Source: Alphaproteobacteria bacterium (GTDB lineage Bacteria; Pseudomonadota; Alphaproteobacteria; Rhodobacterales; Rhodobacteraceae). From it: a stretch of 64,000 bases of DNA. Below, piece by piece: positions 9,836 to 21,185 of the stretch. Below the pieces are notes generated by a model that did not search any database, was not told the origin of the DNA, and was given only the letters and a program-made list of their open reading frames with translations. The position numbers and the translations under genes are program-made. Numbering within the stretch: position 1 is the stretch's first letter; every line of letters starts with the position of its first letter. The stretch spans positions 124,001 through 188,000 of the forward strand of contig JAUHWT010000003.1 in NCBI GenBank assembly GCA_030427145.1, written 5' to 3'.

Positions 9836-9879
9836 GCACACTCAAAGATCTTTCATCAAAGGAAGGACGCGAGCGGCAA

Positions 9880-10500
9880 ATGAAACACATGTTACAGGCT
9901 ACGACCGCGGCAATCGCGGCCCTCTTCATCGCATCCGGCGCGATGGCCCAGGACACGACGGAAACCGAGGCACCGGCAGCGGAAACCGGAAGCACTCCGG
10001 CAACACCACCCGCAGGTGATCCCGCCGCGGCGGAATCCCGCATCCAGGTCAAATCGACCCATGGCGACTGGCAGGTCCTGTGCGCACCGGACGAAAGCGA
10101 CTGCTACATGTACCAGGTGGCGCTGAATTACCGAAACCAGCCGGTTGCGGATTTCAACATCGTCCGGATCGAGGACGATACACCGGCCAAAGCGGGCGTC
10201 ACCGTTCTCACACCCCTCGGAACCCTGCTGACTGCGGGCCTCGTCATGCAGGTCGATGACAACGATCCCCGCCAGTTTCCATTCGTATGGTGTGACGGTG
10301 CCGGGTGTTTTTCCCGCTTCGCGTTTGACGAGGAGTTCCTGAACGACCTCAAAGCCGGTCAACAGGGGCTGGTCAGCCTCCGGTCCATGTCGAACCCCGC
10401 ACAGGAAATCATTCTGAACCTGTCACTGGACGGCTTCACTGCCGCGTTCAACGAACTGGAACCGCTGAGCAACGCATCGCAGCAACAGCCCCAGCAGTAA
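9880..10500 (+). CDS. invasion-associated locus B (IalB) family protein
   Basis: A 206-residue exported protein: signal peptide ATTAAIAALFIASGAMA, then a low-complexity Glu/Thr/Pro/Ala linker, then an IalB domain (VKSTHGDWQVLC, the conserved start of the family, and paired cysteines in CAPDESDC and CDGAGC). IalB was named in Bartonella, but the family is widespread in free-living alphaproteobacteria, where it is a periplasmic protein of unknown role. The ATG at 9880 has a GGAAGG ribosome site; the upstream in-frame ATG (9826) would place extra residues before the signal peptide. Confidence 0.85.
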   Translation: MKHMLQATTAAIAALFIASGAMAQDTTETEAPAAETGSTPATPPAGDPAAAESRIQVKSTHGDWQVLCAPDESDCYMYQVALNYRNQPVADFNIVRIEDDTPAKAGVTVLTPLGTLLTAGLVMQVDDNDPRQFPFVWCDGAGCFSRFAFDEEFLNDLKAGQQGLVSLRSMSNPAQEIILNLSLDGFTAAFNELEPLSNASQQQPQQ

Positions 10501-10506
10501 CGCCCT

Positions 10507-11733
10507 CTAAACGGCCGTCAGCAGCAGCACCGCATTCAGCCCACCAAACGCGAATGCGTTGCTCATGGCGGCCGTGACGCGCGCCTCACGCGCCTCATTG
10601 GGCACCACGTCCAGGTCACATTCCGGATCGAACTCCTCGTGATTGATCGTCGGCGCGACCACACCCTCCCGCAACGCCATCACGCAGGCCAGCAGTTCCA
10701 CCGCCCCCGTCCCGCCAATCAGATGCCCGTGCATCGACTTGGTGGAGGAAATCATCAGGTTGTCGGCGTGCACGCCAAACACCTCACGCACCGCCGCGCA
10801 TTCGGTCCGGTCATTCGCCGCCGTCCCGGTACCGTGAGCATTGATGTAACCGACGCTTTCCGGGTTCAGACCCGCGCTCCGCAACGCACCGCGCATCGCC
10901 CGGATGGCCCCACGAATATTGGGTGTCACGATATCGGACGCATCCGAACTCATCGCAAAGCCCGTGACCTCCGCGAGAATATTCGCGCCGCGCGCGCGGG
11001 CATGTTCATAATCCTCGAAAATGAAGACCGCGGCCCCCTCGCCCTGCACCATACCGTTGCGGTTGGCTGAGAACGGACGGCACCCATCTTTGGACATCAC
11101 CCTCAGACCTTCCCACGCCTTGATGCCACCAAAGCACAGCATGCTCTCACTGCCACCGGTCACAATCACATCGGCCTGGCCGCTTTTGATAAGCGCAAAG
11201 GCCTGACCCATGGCATGGTTCGACGACGAACAGGCGCTCGCAACGGTGAAAGTCGGCCCCTGAAGGTTATGGGCCATCGACACGTGACTAGCCGCAGAGT
11301 TGTTCATCAGGCGCGGCACCACAAACGGATGTACGCGGTTTTTGCCTTCCTCATAAACAAGCCGGTAGTTTTCGTCCTGCGTCTGCAAACCGCCGCCGGA
11401 GGTCCCAAGGATCACGCCCGACCGCTCGGACAACTCCGCATCCTCAAATTCCAGCCCGGACTGCGTGATAGCCTCACCGGCCGCAATCATGGCGAACTGG
11501 GTAAATGGATCGAAAAGCGTAAGCTGCTGTCGGCTGAAAAACTCCGCGGGATCATACCCGGTCACCTGACCGCCGATACGAATGGACAGGCGTTCCACCC
11601 CCGGAAAATCCAGAGGACCGATACCCGACCGTCCATTTTTCATGGCATCGCAGGTTTCCGCTGCGGTCTTACCGAGAGCGTTGAACGCGCCCTGGCCGGT
11701 AATGACCACGCGCCTGGCAGACAGATCAGTCAT
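10507..11733 (-). CDS. beta-ketoacyl-ACP synthase II-type
   Basis: A 408-residue thiolase-fold condensing enzyme. The Cys-His-His triad is visible: Cys in ASACSSSNHA (about 172), His in NAHGTGTAAND and His in SMHGHLIGGTGAVE, then the terminal AFAFGGLNAVL. It elongates acyl-ACP with malonyl-ACP. It lies directly downstream of a dedicated acyl carrier protein gene (8-bp overlap) and an LpxD-like gene, so a role in a special acyl chain for an envelope lipid is more likely than bulk fatty acid synthesis. This is inferred from context. Confidence 0.9.
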   Translation of the reverse strand: MTDLSARRVVITGQGAFNALGKTAAETCDAMKNGRSGIGPLDFPGVERLSIRIGGQVTGYDPAEFFSRQQLTLFDPFTQFAMIAAGEAITQSGLEFEDAELSERSGVILGTSGGGLQTQDENYRLVYEEGKNRVHPFVVPRLMNNSAASHVSMAHNLQGPTFTVASACSSSNHAMGQAFALIKSGQADVIVTGGSESMLCFGGIKAWEGLRVMSKDGCRPFSANRNGMVQGEGAAVFIFEDYEHARARGANILAEVTGFAMSSDASDIVTPNIRGAIRAMRGALRSAGLNPESVGYINAHGTGTAANDRTECAAVREVFGVHADNLMISSTKSMHGHLIGGTGAVELLACVMALREGVVAPTINHEEFDPECDLDVVPNEAREARVTAAMSNAFAFGGLNAVLLLTAV

Positions 11734-12004
11734 TCCGGGAAGAGATCAGATCCTCTACGGCCTTGATCATTCCACCCACCGAGCTGATATCGAACTCCCC
11801 GGACTCCGCCTCATTGGCGTTGAAGGGCACCGCGATATCAAAAGTTTCCTCAATGGAAAAAATCACTTCCACGAGGGCCACGGAATCAATTCCGAGGTCT
11901 TCCAGCGTGGAGGAAGGGCTGATCTCGCTGCGGTCGACAATGGCCTGCTCGGCCAGAATGTCCATCAGCCGGTCACTTACCGTCAAAGTTGCCGTATCCG
12001 ACAT
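11726..12004 (-). CDS. acyl carrier protein (dedicated)
   Basis: A 92-residue acyl carrier protein with the phosphopantetheine-attachment serine in GIDSVALVEV (canonical DSL replaced by DSV) and the acidic helix pattern of the family. It is not the housekeeping acpP, which normally sits beside fabG/fabF and is highly conserved. The ATG at 12004 has a GGAG site 6 bp upstream; a second ATG at 12022 lacks one. It is sandwiched between the LpxD-like and ketoacyl synthase genes. Confidence 0.88.
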   Translation of the reverse strand: MSDTATLTVSDRLMDILAEQAIVDRSEISPSSTLEDLGIDSVALVEVIFSIEETFDIAVPFNANEAESGEFDISSVGGMIKAVEDLISSRND

Positions 12005-12055
12005 GTTAACTCCATCAGTCACGTTCGCAACAGTGGTTTACGGCTTTGCGGGCGG

Positions 12056-13123
12056 CTAGGGAACCTGTTTCTGATCTGTCATGAACTTGTCAAGAATCCG
12101 GGGAAGCCGCCGGAGCGCCTTGTACATGGACACGTTCTGGTCCATCCGCACTGCCGGATAGCCCATCATGATACGGTTTTCGCCCACATTGCTGGCCACG
12201 CCGGAGTTCCCGGTAATCACCGAATTGTTGCCAATATGGAGGTGATCGGCAATCGAGGCCGCCCCCCCAATGACCACCCGGTCGCCGATACGCGTCGACC
12301 CCCCAATGCCGGAATGACCGCAGATCAGGCAGGTATGCCCCACCTGAACATTGTGGCCAATCTGAACGAGGTTATCGATTTTGGTGCCGTTTCCGATGGA
12401 CGTGTCGCGGATCGTACCACGGTCGATGCAGGAATTCGCCCCCACCTCAACATCATCGCCGACCACGACCGCGCCAAGCGAATTGATCCGGACATAGGAC
12501 TCCTGGTCCTGTGACGTAATCGCACCTGTGGACCGTGCTTCGTCAACAACACCCGGGGTCGGTGTCACGAATGAGAACCCGTCTCCGCCAAGCACCGCAC
12601 CGGGCTGGGCAATGAACCGGTCGCCAATCCTGACACGCGCACCAATCTTGACACCCGCATGGAGCAGCGCGTCATCGCCAATCTCCACGTTCTCCGAAAT
12701 CATCACGTGCGGCAGAATACGGCATCCCCTGCCGATCTTCACATTGCCCCCGATCACGACGAACGGACCAATGGACGCGCCTTCGCCAATCTCGGCAGAC
12801 GGATCGATAACGGCCATTGAGCTGATGCCGTCCTCCACGTGCAAAGGATGGTCGAACACCTCCGTCACACCCGAGAGCACATAGCGCGGACGCGGCGCGA
12901 AAATCGCGGCCTTCAGACCCATGGCCTGCCAGTCGGCATCGGGCCACAAAATGGCCGCTTCAGCCGCGCCATTCTTCAGTTCGTCCGCAAACTCCGGGCT
13001 CATGGCGAGTGCGACCGCGTGCCGCTGGGCCGTGCCAGGCTCTGCCGCGCCGGACACCATGAGTTTTTCATCCCCGGCGGCATCCGCCCCCAGGGCTTTG
13101 GCCAGTTCGGCAATGGATATCAT
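12056..13123 (-). CDS. LpxD-like UDP-3-O-acyl-glucosamine N-acyltransferase
   Basis: A left-handed beta-helix acyltransferase of 355 residues. An N-terminal LpxD-type uridine-binding domain (1-100) precedes more than eight hexapeptide repeats (IGEGASIGPFVVIGG, IGNGTKIDNL and others). QIGHNVQVGH holds the probable catalytic His, and the end is a helical extension (GYPAVRMDQN). LpxD N-acylates UDP-GlcN in lipid A synthesis. The primary lpxD is normally between bamA and fabZ, so this copy, coupled to its own ACP and ketoacyl synthase, is probably a paralogue. Starts one base after the L,D-transpeptidase stop (TGACATG). Confidence 0.85.
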   Translation of the reverse strand: MISIAELAKALGADAAGDEKLMVSGAAEPGTAQRHAVALAMSPEFADELKNGAAEAAILWPDADWQAMGLKAAIFAPRPRYVLSGVTEVFDHPLHVEDGISSMAVIDPSAEIGEGASIGPFVVIGGNVKIGRGCRILPHVMISENVEIGDDALLHAGVKIGARVRIGDRFIAQPGAVLGGDGFSFVTPTPGVVDEARSTGAITSQDQESYVRINSLGAVVVGDDVEVGANSCIDRGTIRDTSIGNGTKIDNLVQIGHNVQVGHTCLICGHSGIGGSTRIGDRVVIGGAASIADHLHIGNNSVITGNSGVASNVGENRIMMGYPAVRMDQNVSMYKALRRLPRILDKFMTDQKQVP

Positions 13124-13124
13124 G

Positions 13125-14831
13125 TCAGCCCCTGTTTTCCGCAGCCTGCAAAGCTCCATGCTGCGCCCATTCTGCCGCATCACCGCTCAGGTCAACACCC
13201 TTGGCCGCAAGTGCATTGAACACCGTCGCATCGCGTCCGTAGATGTCCGCGCGATACCGGATACCCTCTTCCGGGTCGCTCCAGACCGTACGGTAAACAA
13301 GGTGAACCTCAACCGGTTTCTCAAGGTTTACGTGCCGCTCTTTTTTGCTCCGCAACCAACCATCAAATGAGGCCTGCGGGTTGTCGTACTGACCATCGAG
13401 CAGCTCAAGCGCCAGATCAATCGGCTGCTCCAACCGCACGCAACCATTCGAGAATGCCCGCGCGTCCTTCTTGAAATAGCTCTGCGCCGGCGTGTCGTGC
13501 AGGTAAATCGAGAACTCGTTGGGGAACATGAACTTCACCCGGCCAAGCGCATTGTCCAGGCTCGGATTCTGCTTCACCCGGAACGGGAAACTCTCATCGG
13601 AATACTGCGTAAAGTTCACAAGCCGCGGGTCAATCTTTTTGCCCGATCTGGTGTAGAGGCTCATTCCGTTCCGGTCGAGAACCGTAGGATCCTTGCGAAG
13701 CTTCGGCAGGTAGACCCGCGTCGCGATGCTGTCGGGAATATGCCAGGTCGGATTGACCACCATATAGGTCATTTCATCGGAGAATTCCGGCGTCCGGGTT
13801 TCCTCGGCATCGCCAACAACCGTGCGGGAATGCCAGACCGGCGTGTCCCCAATATACATGGTAGCGGAATAATCCGGAATATTCGCCATGATCCTCCGCT
13901 CCCCAAGATCATGGTTCAACCAGCGCATGCGCTCGAGATTGACCAGAACCTGCTTCAGGCGGTCCTCCGGCGACGCGTTCATCGCCTGGAAGGTGCGGAA
14001 GCCCGCGACACCATCGTCGATCAGGCCGTAATCCCGCTGGAATGTCTTCACCTCCGCTGCCAGGGCGTCGTCAAAAACCTCCGGATCCTCAACACTTTGC
14101 TCCGGACCATAGCCCAGACGCTGCAACCGCCCGCGCAGGTCCACCACACGCAAGTCCCGGTCACCCGGATGCAGTGTCTCGCCCGTGGGCATCTTCGCGC
14201 CCCAGGGGTTGCTCTCAAGCATTGAGCGAAGACGCAGATGCTCCGCAATCAGTTCGCGGTATTCCGGCGCCTGCGGCTCCATGTCCGCCAGCACCTGGTC
14301 CACCGTCGAACTGGAAAGACGGCTCAGAATATCCGCATCATCAGCACGTACAGTTTTGATCGCCATCTCCTCGTCCAGCGAGATCGGCGTCAAAATACCC
14401 GCGGACAGATCCCCTGCGAGTTGCAAAAACACATCCATCGCAGCCATCTCGGCGCGAACGAGCACCGCCGGATCGGCAGCCTCGGCCACGGTCACGACGG
14501 CAAGATCATAGCGGTCCGCCGGCAGGCCATGTATCGGCGCTTCCGCCACGGCCTCAGCGAGCAATTCCATGCTTTCAGACCAGAAAAACTCAAAATCCCG
14601 CAGAGCATAGAATTCCTCGACCGTTTCCCGGCGCCCGGGCTCCAGCCTTGAAATCCCGTACATCAGTTCCGCCTGTTCCGGCGTAAACACGGGTGCCTGT
14701 TCCAGCGCGGTTTCCGTAACCGGCGCCGCTTCTTCGAGGGCCAGCGCCTGCGCCTGCAGATCCTGGACACCGACAATCGAAGATCCCAGCAGAACTGCCC
14801 CGGCTGTGACCCTTACAATGGAAAATTCCAT
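13125..14831 (-). CDS. L,D-transpeptidase, YcbB/LdtD type
   Basis: A 568-residue periplasmic peptidoglycan cross-linking enzyme. Signal peptide at 1-28, an N-terminal scaffold domain, a PG_binding_1 domain (RVVDLRGRLQRLGYG, about 225-285), and a YkuD catalytic domain with the His in YLHDTPAQSYF and the Cys in FSNGCVRL (about 450-480). It makes 3-3 meso-DAP cross-links in LdtD-type proteins. First gene of an operon with lpxD-like, ACP and ketoacyl synthase genes, and divergent from a DUF882 gene, suggesting an envelope-assembly cluster. Confidence 0.9.
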   Translation of the reverse strand: MEFSIVRVTAGAVLLGSSIVGVQDLQAQALALEEAAPVTETALEQAPVFTPEQAELMYGISRLEPGRRETVEEFYALRDFEFFWSESMELLAEAVAEAPIHGLPADRYDLAVVTVAEAADPAVLVRAEMAAMDVFLQLAGDLSAGILTPISLDEEMAIKTVRADDADILSRLSSSTVDQVLADMEPQAPEYRELIAEHLRLRSMLESNPWGAKMPTGETLHPGDRDLRVVDLRGRLQRLGYGPEQSVEDPEVFDDALAAEVKTFQRDYGLIDDGVAGFRTFQAMNASPEDRLKQVLVNLERMRWLNHDLGERRIMANIPDYSATMYIGDTPVWHSRTVVGDAEETRTPEFSDEMTYMVVNPTWHIPDSIATRVYLPKLRKDPTVLDRNGMSLYTRSGKKIDPRLVNFTQYSDESFPFRVKQNPSLDNALGRVKFMFPNEFSIYLHDTPAQSYFKKDARAFSNGCVRLEQPIDLALELLDGQYDNPQASFDGWLRSKKERHVNLEKPVEVHLVYRTVWSDPEEGIRYRADIYGRDATVFNALAAKGVDLSGDAAEWAQHGALQAAENRG

Positions 14832-14867
14832 CTCCGCCTCTTTTCAGTTTTTTGTCTTCTTGCCCGA

Positions 14868-14896
14868 CAAATATGAGTGCGATCCTAACGAAGCAA
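14868..14896 (-). promoter_or_regulatory. probable promoter of the L,D-transpeptidase operon
   Basis: On the minus strand TTGCTT (14896-14891) and TATTTG (14873-14868) are separated by exactly 17 bp and lie about 40-65 bp upstream of the start codon at 14831. The rest of the 252-bp divergent gap is AT-richer than its surroundings; a TATATAAC near 15027 may serve the DUF882 gene. Confidence 0.45.
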
Positions 14897-15083
14897 CCGA
14901 TGGACCGTTGACTTTTTTTACCATGATTGGCACGCGCTAACCATAGATTAACCACTTTGGCAGATTTCTGCTTACGCATGATCGGTTAACAATCAGTACT
15001 TGGAAAAAGCTGCTGACTGTGGCATCTATATAACAGGAGCGCGAAAAAAAGTCGCTCGAGAGCAGTAATGAGGCAATAAAAAA

Positions 15084-15641
15084 ATGGACAGTGACAATTT
15101 TCGTCCGTCCCGCAGGCAGTTCCTTGGCGTGTTCACTGGAATTGCAACAGTAGCAGCAGCACCGGTATATTCGAAAACGTTCGGCTTTCTTCGGCAGGCC
15201 GGCGATATTCGTCGTATTAGAATGTACAGTCAGCGTACCGGAGAATCCATCGACACCATTTACTACGCGAATGGCAAGTACATCCCCGAAGTAATGGCAG
15301 AAATAAGCTACTTTATGCGTGACTGGCGTCAGAATGCGGTCAAGGATTACGATCCGCGCAACCTCGACATTCTCGCGGCCTCCAGCCAGAAAATGGATAC
15401 CGACGAGCCCTATCTCATGATTTCCGGCTACCGCACCCCCAGGACCAACCGCATGCTGCGCGGGGCCGCACAAAATTCCTATCACATGCAGGCCATGGCC
15501 GCGGATGTCCGTCTCCGCGGCCGTTCCGTTAACCAGATTGCCGGAGCTGCAAAGTCCTGCAACGGTGGCGGTGTTGGCACCTACGCGCGCTCAAACTTCG
15601 TCCATATGGACTGCGGCCCGATCCGCACCTGGCGCGGCTGA
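15084..15641 (+). CDS. DUF882 / YcbK-like peptidoglycan peptidase, Tat-exported
   Basis: A 185-residue protein with a twin-arginine signal (SRRQFLGV, hydrophobic core TGIATVAAAPV) and a DUF882 domain of the peptidase M15 superfamily. Zn-ligand-like residues appear in SGYRTPRTN, SYHMQAMAADVRL and NFVHMDCG. It probably cleaves or binds peptidoglycan in the periplasm. Divergent from the L,D-transpeptidase; the E. coli counterparts ycbB and ycbK are also neighbours, supporting a shared role. Confidence 0.88.
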   Translation: MDSDNFRPSRRQFLGVFTGIATVAAAPVYSKTFGFLRQAGDIRRIRMYSQRTGESIDTIYYANGKYIPEVMAEISYFMRDWRQNAVKDYDPRNLDILAASSQKMDTDEPYLMISGYRTPRTNRMLRGAAQNSYHMQAMAADVRLRGRSVNQIAGAAKSCNGGGVGTYARSNFVHMDCGPIRTWRG

Positions 15642-15660
15642 TCCCGAACCTTTCCAGACG

Positions 15661-15693
15661 AAAAAGCCGGAAGTCAGACTTCCGGCTTTTTTT
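15661..15693. terminator. bidirectional terminator
   Basis: AAAAAGCCGGAAGT and ACTTCCGGCTTTTT form a long perfect stem with loop CAG between the convergent DUF882 and proA genes. T runs occur on both strands, so it can terminate both. Confidence 0.88.
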
Positions 15694-15696
15694 GTT

Positions 15697-16958
15697 TCAG
15701 GCGCGGACCGTTCCGTTCCCCTCAACAAGATATTTAAAGCTGGTCAGCTGCTCGGCCCCGACCGGACCACGCGCATGCAGCTTGCCGGTCGCAATGCCAA
15801 TCTCCGCGCCCATGCCAAACTCGCCGCCATCCGCGAACTGGGTGGAGGCGTTGCGCATCAGAATCGCACTGTCGAGGTTCCGGAAAAAAGTATCCGCCAC
15901 GGCGTCGTCTTCCGCGATGATGCAGTCAGTATGGTTGGAGCCATATTTCCGGATATGCGCAACCGCATCCTCCACGCCATCCACGATCCGGGCCGCGATG
16001 ATCATGTCGAGGAACTCACGCCCCCAGTCATCCTCGCCCGCCGGAACCACGCCGCGAATGGAGAAAAGCTCATCATCGCCGCGCACCTCAACACCGGCAG
16101 ACACCAGGTCGTTGATGAACGGTGCGCCCTCACCCTCATAAAACGCACGGTCGATCAGCAGACACTCCGCCGCGCCGCAGATCCCGGTCCGGCGGGTTTT
16201 TGCGTTCAAGATGACCGCCCGCGCCTTCTCCATATCGGCCGAGCGGTCGATATAGATGTGAACGATGCCTTCCAGATGCGCAAACACCGGCACGCGGGCG
16301 TCCTGCTGTACCCGTCCAACCAGACCCTTGCCGCCGCGGGGCACGATAACGTCGATATGGTCCGTCATGGTCAGCATCTCACCCACCGCCGCGCGGTCCG
16401 TGGTTGGAACAAGCTGGATGCTGTCTTCCGGCAGGCCTGCGCTCTTGAGCCCCTTGACCAGAGCCGCATGGATCGCCGCGTTGGACTTCGCGGCCTCGGA
16501 CCCGCCGCGCAGAATCACGGCGTTGCCGGCCTTCAGGCACAGGGCACCGGCATCCGCCGTCACGTTGGGTCGGCTCTCAAAAATCACGCCAATCACGCCA
16601 ATGGGCGTACGGACCCTGCGGATGTGCAGACCTGTCGGGCGGTCCCATTCGGCCATCACCTCACCTACGGGATCGTCCTGCTCCGCAATGGAGCGGAGCC
16701 CCCCGGCCATGGCCTCGATCCGCGCCTGATCCAGCAGCAGGCGGTCGAGCATCGCGGAACTCAGACCCTTGGCGCGGCCGCCCTCCATATCAATGCCGTT
16801 CGCTTCCATAATCGCGGCGGCGTCAGCCATGATCGCATCCGCGGCAGCCAGAAGCGCGGCTTTCTTTTTCTCCGGTGGGGTCGTGGACAGAACCGACGCG
16901 GCCGCGCGAGCGCGCTCTCCCATATCCTGCATCAGGGATCTGATTTCGGTTATTTCAT

Positions 16959-16962
<4 letters not shown>
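15697..16962 (-). CDS. proA: gamma-glutamyl phosphate reductase
   Basis: Second enzyme of proline synthesis: NADPH reduction of gamma-glutamyl phosphate to glutamate semialdehyde. Aldehyde-dehydrogenase fold with the catalytic Cys in [24 protein letters not shown] near residue 125 and [10 protein letters not shown] near the end. 421 residues, full length. The start overlaps the proB stop by four bases. Confidence 0.95.
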
Positions 16963-19695
<2,733 letters not shown>

Positions 19696-19718
19696 CTGAA
19701 ATCATCTTCCAATACAGT

Positions 19719-19747
19719 AAAGGCCGGCTCACCGGCCGGCCTTTCTT
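19719..19747 (-). terminator. terminator after rpmA
   Basis: AAAGGCCGG (19719-19727) pairs with CCGGCCTTT (19736-19744). It lies between the rpmA stop and the GNAT start on the minus strand. T-tracts are short on both sides, so termination may be partial, with read-through into the GNAT-obgE-proBA genes. Confidence 0.65.
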
Positions 19748-19772
19748 GACAGATCTGTCGGTCGGCTGTGCC

Positions 19773-20042
19773 TTATTCCGCAGCTTCCGCTGCCGGGAGC
19801 ACGGAGATAAAGGTACGACCCTTGAAGCCCTTACGGAAGGAAACGGTGCCTTCTTCGGTCGCAAAGATCGTGTGGTCGCGGCCCATGCCCACGCCCTCAC
19901 CCGGCCACCATTTGGTGCCGCGCTGACGGGCTACGATGTTGCCAGGAATGACTTTTTCGCCGCCGTACTTCTTGATCCCAAGACGGCGACCGGCGCTGTC
20001 GCGACCGTTACGGGATGAGCCGCCTGCTTTTTTATGTGCCAT
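19773..20042 (-). CDS. rpmA: 50S ribosomal protein L27
   Basis: Ribosomal protein bL27, 89 residues, with the conserved [15 protein letters not shown] start and GVKKYGGE-like strand ([13 protein letters not shown]). The N-terminal tail reaches the peptidyl transferase centre. No N-terminal extension of the Firmicutes type needing protease removal. 15 bp downstream of rplU. Confidence 0.97.
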   Translation of the reverse strand: MAHKKAGGSSRNGRDSAGRRLGIKKYGGEKVIPGNIVARQRGTKWWPGEGVGMGRDHTIFATEEGTVSFRKGFKGRTFISVLPAAEAAE

Positions 20043-20057
20043 TGTGCTTTCTCCTCG

Positions 20058-20432
20058 TTACTCGGCCGCTGTTTCTTCAGCGGGGGCCTCGGCTTTTTTG
20101 ACCTTGGCGGTTTTCTTCGCACCACCGACGATGTCGGTGATTTTTACGCGGGTCAGATACTGACGGTGGCCGCGGGTGCTTTTGGAGGAGTGTTTCCGGC
20201 GGCGTTTCTTGAAGGAGATGACCTTCTCACCACGGAACTGCTCAAGCACCTCAGCCTTGACCGACGCACCGCCAACAAGGGGTGCACCAACGGTGACCTT
20301 GTCGCCAACGAGCATCAAAACCTCACCAAATTCAACAGCTTCTCCGGCCTCACCGACCAGTTTTTCCACTGTGAGAATATCGTTGACGGCAACCCTGTAC
20401 TGTTTGCCGCCCGTCTTAATTACCGCGAACAT
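20058..20432 (-). CDS. rplU: 50S ribosomal protein L21
   Basis: Ribosomal protein bL21: [14 protein letters not shown] at the start and [16 protein letters not shown] as the signature. 124 residues with a Lys/Ala/Glu-rich tail typical of alphaproteobacteria. The start at 20432 was chosen because homologues begin MFAVIKTG; the frame is open further upstream without meaning. First gene of the rplU-rpmA operon with a strong promoter at 20569-20597. Confidence 0.97.
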   Translation of the reverse strand: MFAVIKTGGKQYRVAVNDILTVEKLVGEAGEAVEFGEVLMLVGDKVTVGAPLVGGASVKAEVLEQFRGEKVISFKKRRRKHSSKSTRGHRQYLTRVKITDIVGGAKKTAKVKKAEAPAEETAAE

Positions 20433-20568
20433 CCGCGTTGTTCCTTCTTTTACCCGCGTCCTGTGGCCCCGGATCTCCGGCGTTTTTGCGGGGCTCTCCC
20501 CGCGCCTGCAAACTGCGCGCATTGCTCAAACGATTACTCCGGACGGCAGGACACCGACCGGAGCGCGC

Positions 20569-20597
20569 TATATGGCCAAACGCGGGGCACCTGTCAA
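20569..20597 (-). promoter_or_regulatory. rplU-rpmA promoter
   Basis: On the minus strand a consensus -35 TTGACA (20597-20592) and -10 CATATA (20574-20569) are 17 bp apart. The predicted leader is about 130 nt and contains a GC-rich inverted repeat (GCGGGGAGAGCCCCGC at about 20488-20503), which could be a regulatory hairpin. Confidence 0.7.
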
Positions 20598-20625
20598 GAT
20601 CACCTGTCAGGTTTCGGGCCCGAAG

Positions 20626-20709
20626 TGTCCCAATCGGCTGCCGAAGTGGCGCAGATTGACAGAGAAGTGGCACAGATTGTGAGTCAAATGGCACAGATTG
20701 CTGGGGGTT
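20626..20709. repeat. four 21-bp direct repeats
   Basis: Four direct repeats with an exact 21-bp period start at 20626, 20647, 20668 and 20689. The last three carry the core TGGCRCAGATTG; the first is diverged (TGTCCCAATCGG). They lie just upstream of the -35 of the rplU promoter and 93-176 bp before the membrane protein gene at 20802. Two helical turns per repeat places them on one DNA face, as in binding arrays or iterons. Confidence 0.8.
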
Positions 20710-20801
20710 TTGCCGAAAATGGCCGAAATTGCACGGCAAATGCCCCTTCCAGGGAGCCATACCGACCCGGTATGGATTCCGCAAAGGAGGGCCTCCAGGC
20801 C

Positions 20802-21185
20802 ATGTCACGCAAACTGGTTTTCATCATTTTCCTGACCGCACTCTGGGCGGGTGTGTTCGTGACGTCGTGGTACATGTCGGCCTCGGTCGAGGGACCGCGC
20901 AATCTCGACACCGGGTTCCGGCGGCTGGACGTTCTGGTGCGCTATCAGATTGTCGCGTTCGGGATCGCCGCACTCGCGGGAATTTTCGGTCTCGCGTGGC
21001 GGCGGGAGGGGCGCCAGATTCTGGTGATCGGGCTGCTGCCGGTGGGAATGACGGTGGTGCTGGTCGCGGTTGTGACGGGGACGGTCTGGATGATGTCGGA
21101 TGAGGACGGGACCGAGACCGGGCGGATCCCGGTCAAGCCGACGGCACCGGCAGCGGTTGCCCCCGAGGGTGGTAGCACTCTGTAG
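20802..21185 (+). CDS. three-pass membrane protein of unknown function
   Basis: 127 residues with three predicted membrane helices (about 4-24, 53-72, 78-102) and a soluble Pro/Ala/Thr-rich tail. A strong AAAGGAGG site precedes the ATG at 20802, spacing about 12 bp; an ATG at 20772 would be 10 codons longer. I do not recognise a family. It heads a tight operon: its TAG is directly followed by the ATG of a 38-codon ORF that overlaps the ion channel gene, so the protein may be an accessory factor of that channel. Confidence 0.72.
   Translation: MSRKLVFIIFLTALWAGVFVTSWYMSASVEGPRNLDTGFRRLDVLVRYQIVAFGIAALAGIFGLAWRREGRQILVIGLLPVGMTVVLVAVVTGTVWMMSDEDGTETGRIPVKPTAPAAVAPEGGSTL

Noticed and set aside
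9624-10052. 142-codon minus-strand ORF over the IalB promoter and start
   Set aside because: Antisense shadow of the IalB gene with Arg/Ala-rich composition and no domain.
20689-20704. Possible sigma-54 promoter (TGGCACAGATTGC)
   Set aside because: The GG and GC dinucleotides are 8 bp apart rather than the required 10.
20300-20800. DnaA boxes supporting an origin
   Set aside because: No cluster of TTATNCACA-type sites was seen by eye; only a weak match inside rplU. The origin idea rests on skew and repeats.
20034-21185. Long + frame in which the 21-bp repeats read as heptads (EVAQIDREVAQIVSQMAQI)
   Set aside because: The frame begins antisense to rplU and crosses its promoter; the heptads follow automatically from a 21-bp period. 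Only the part from 20802 looks like a gene.
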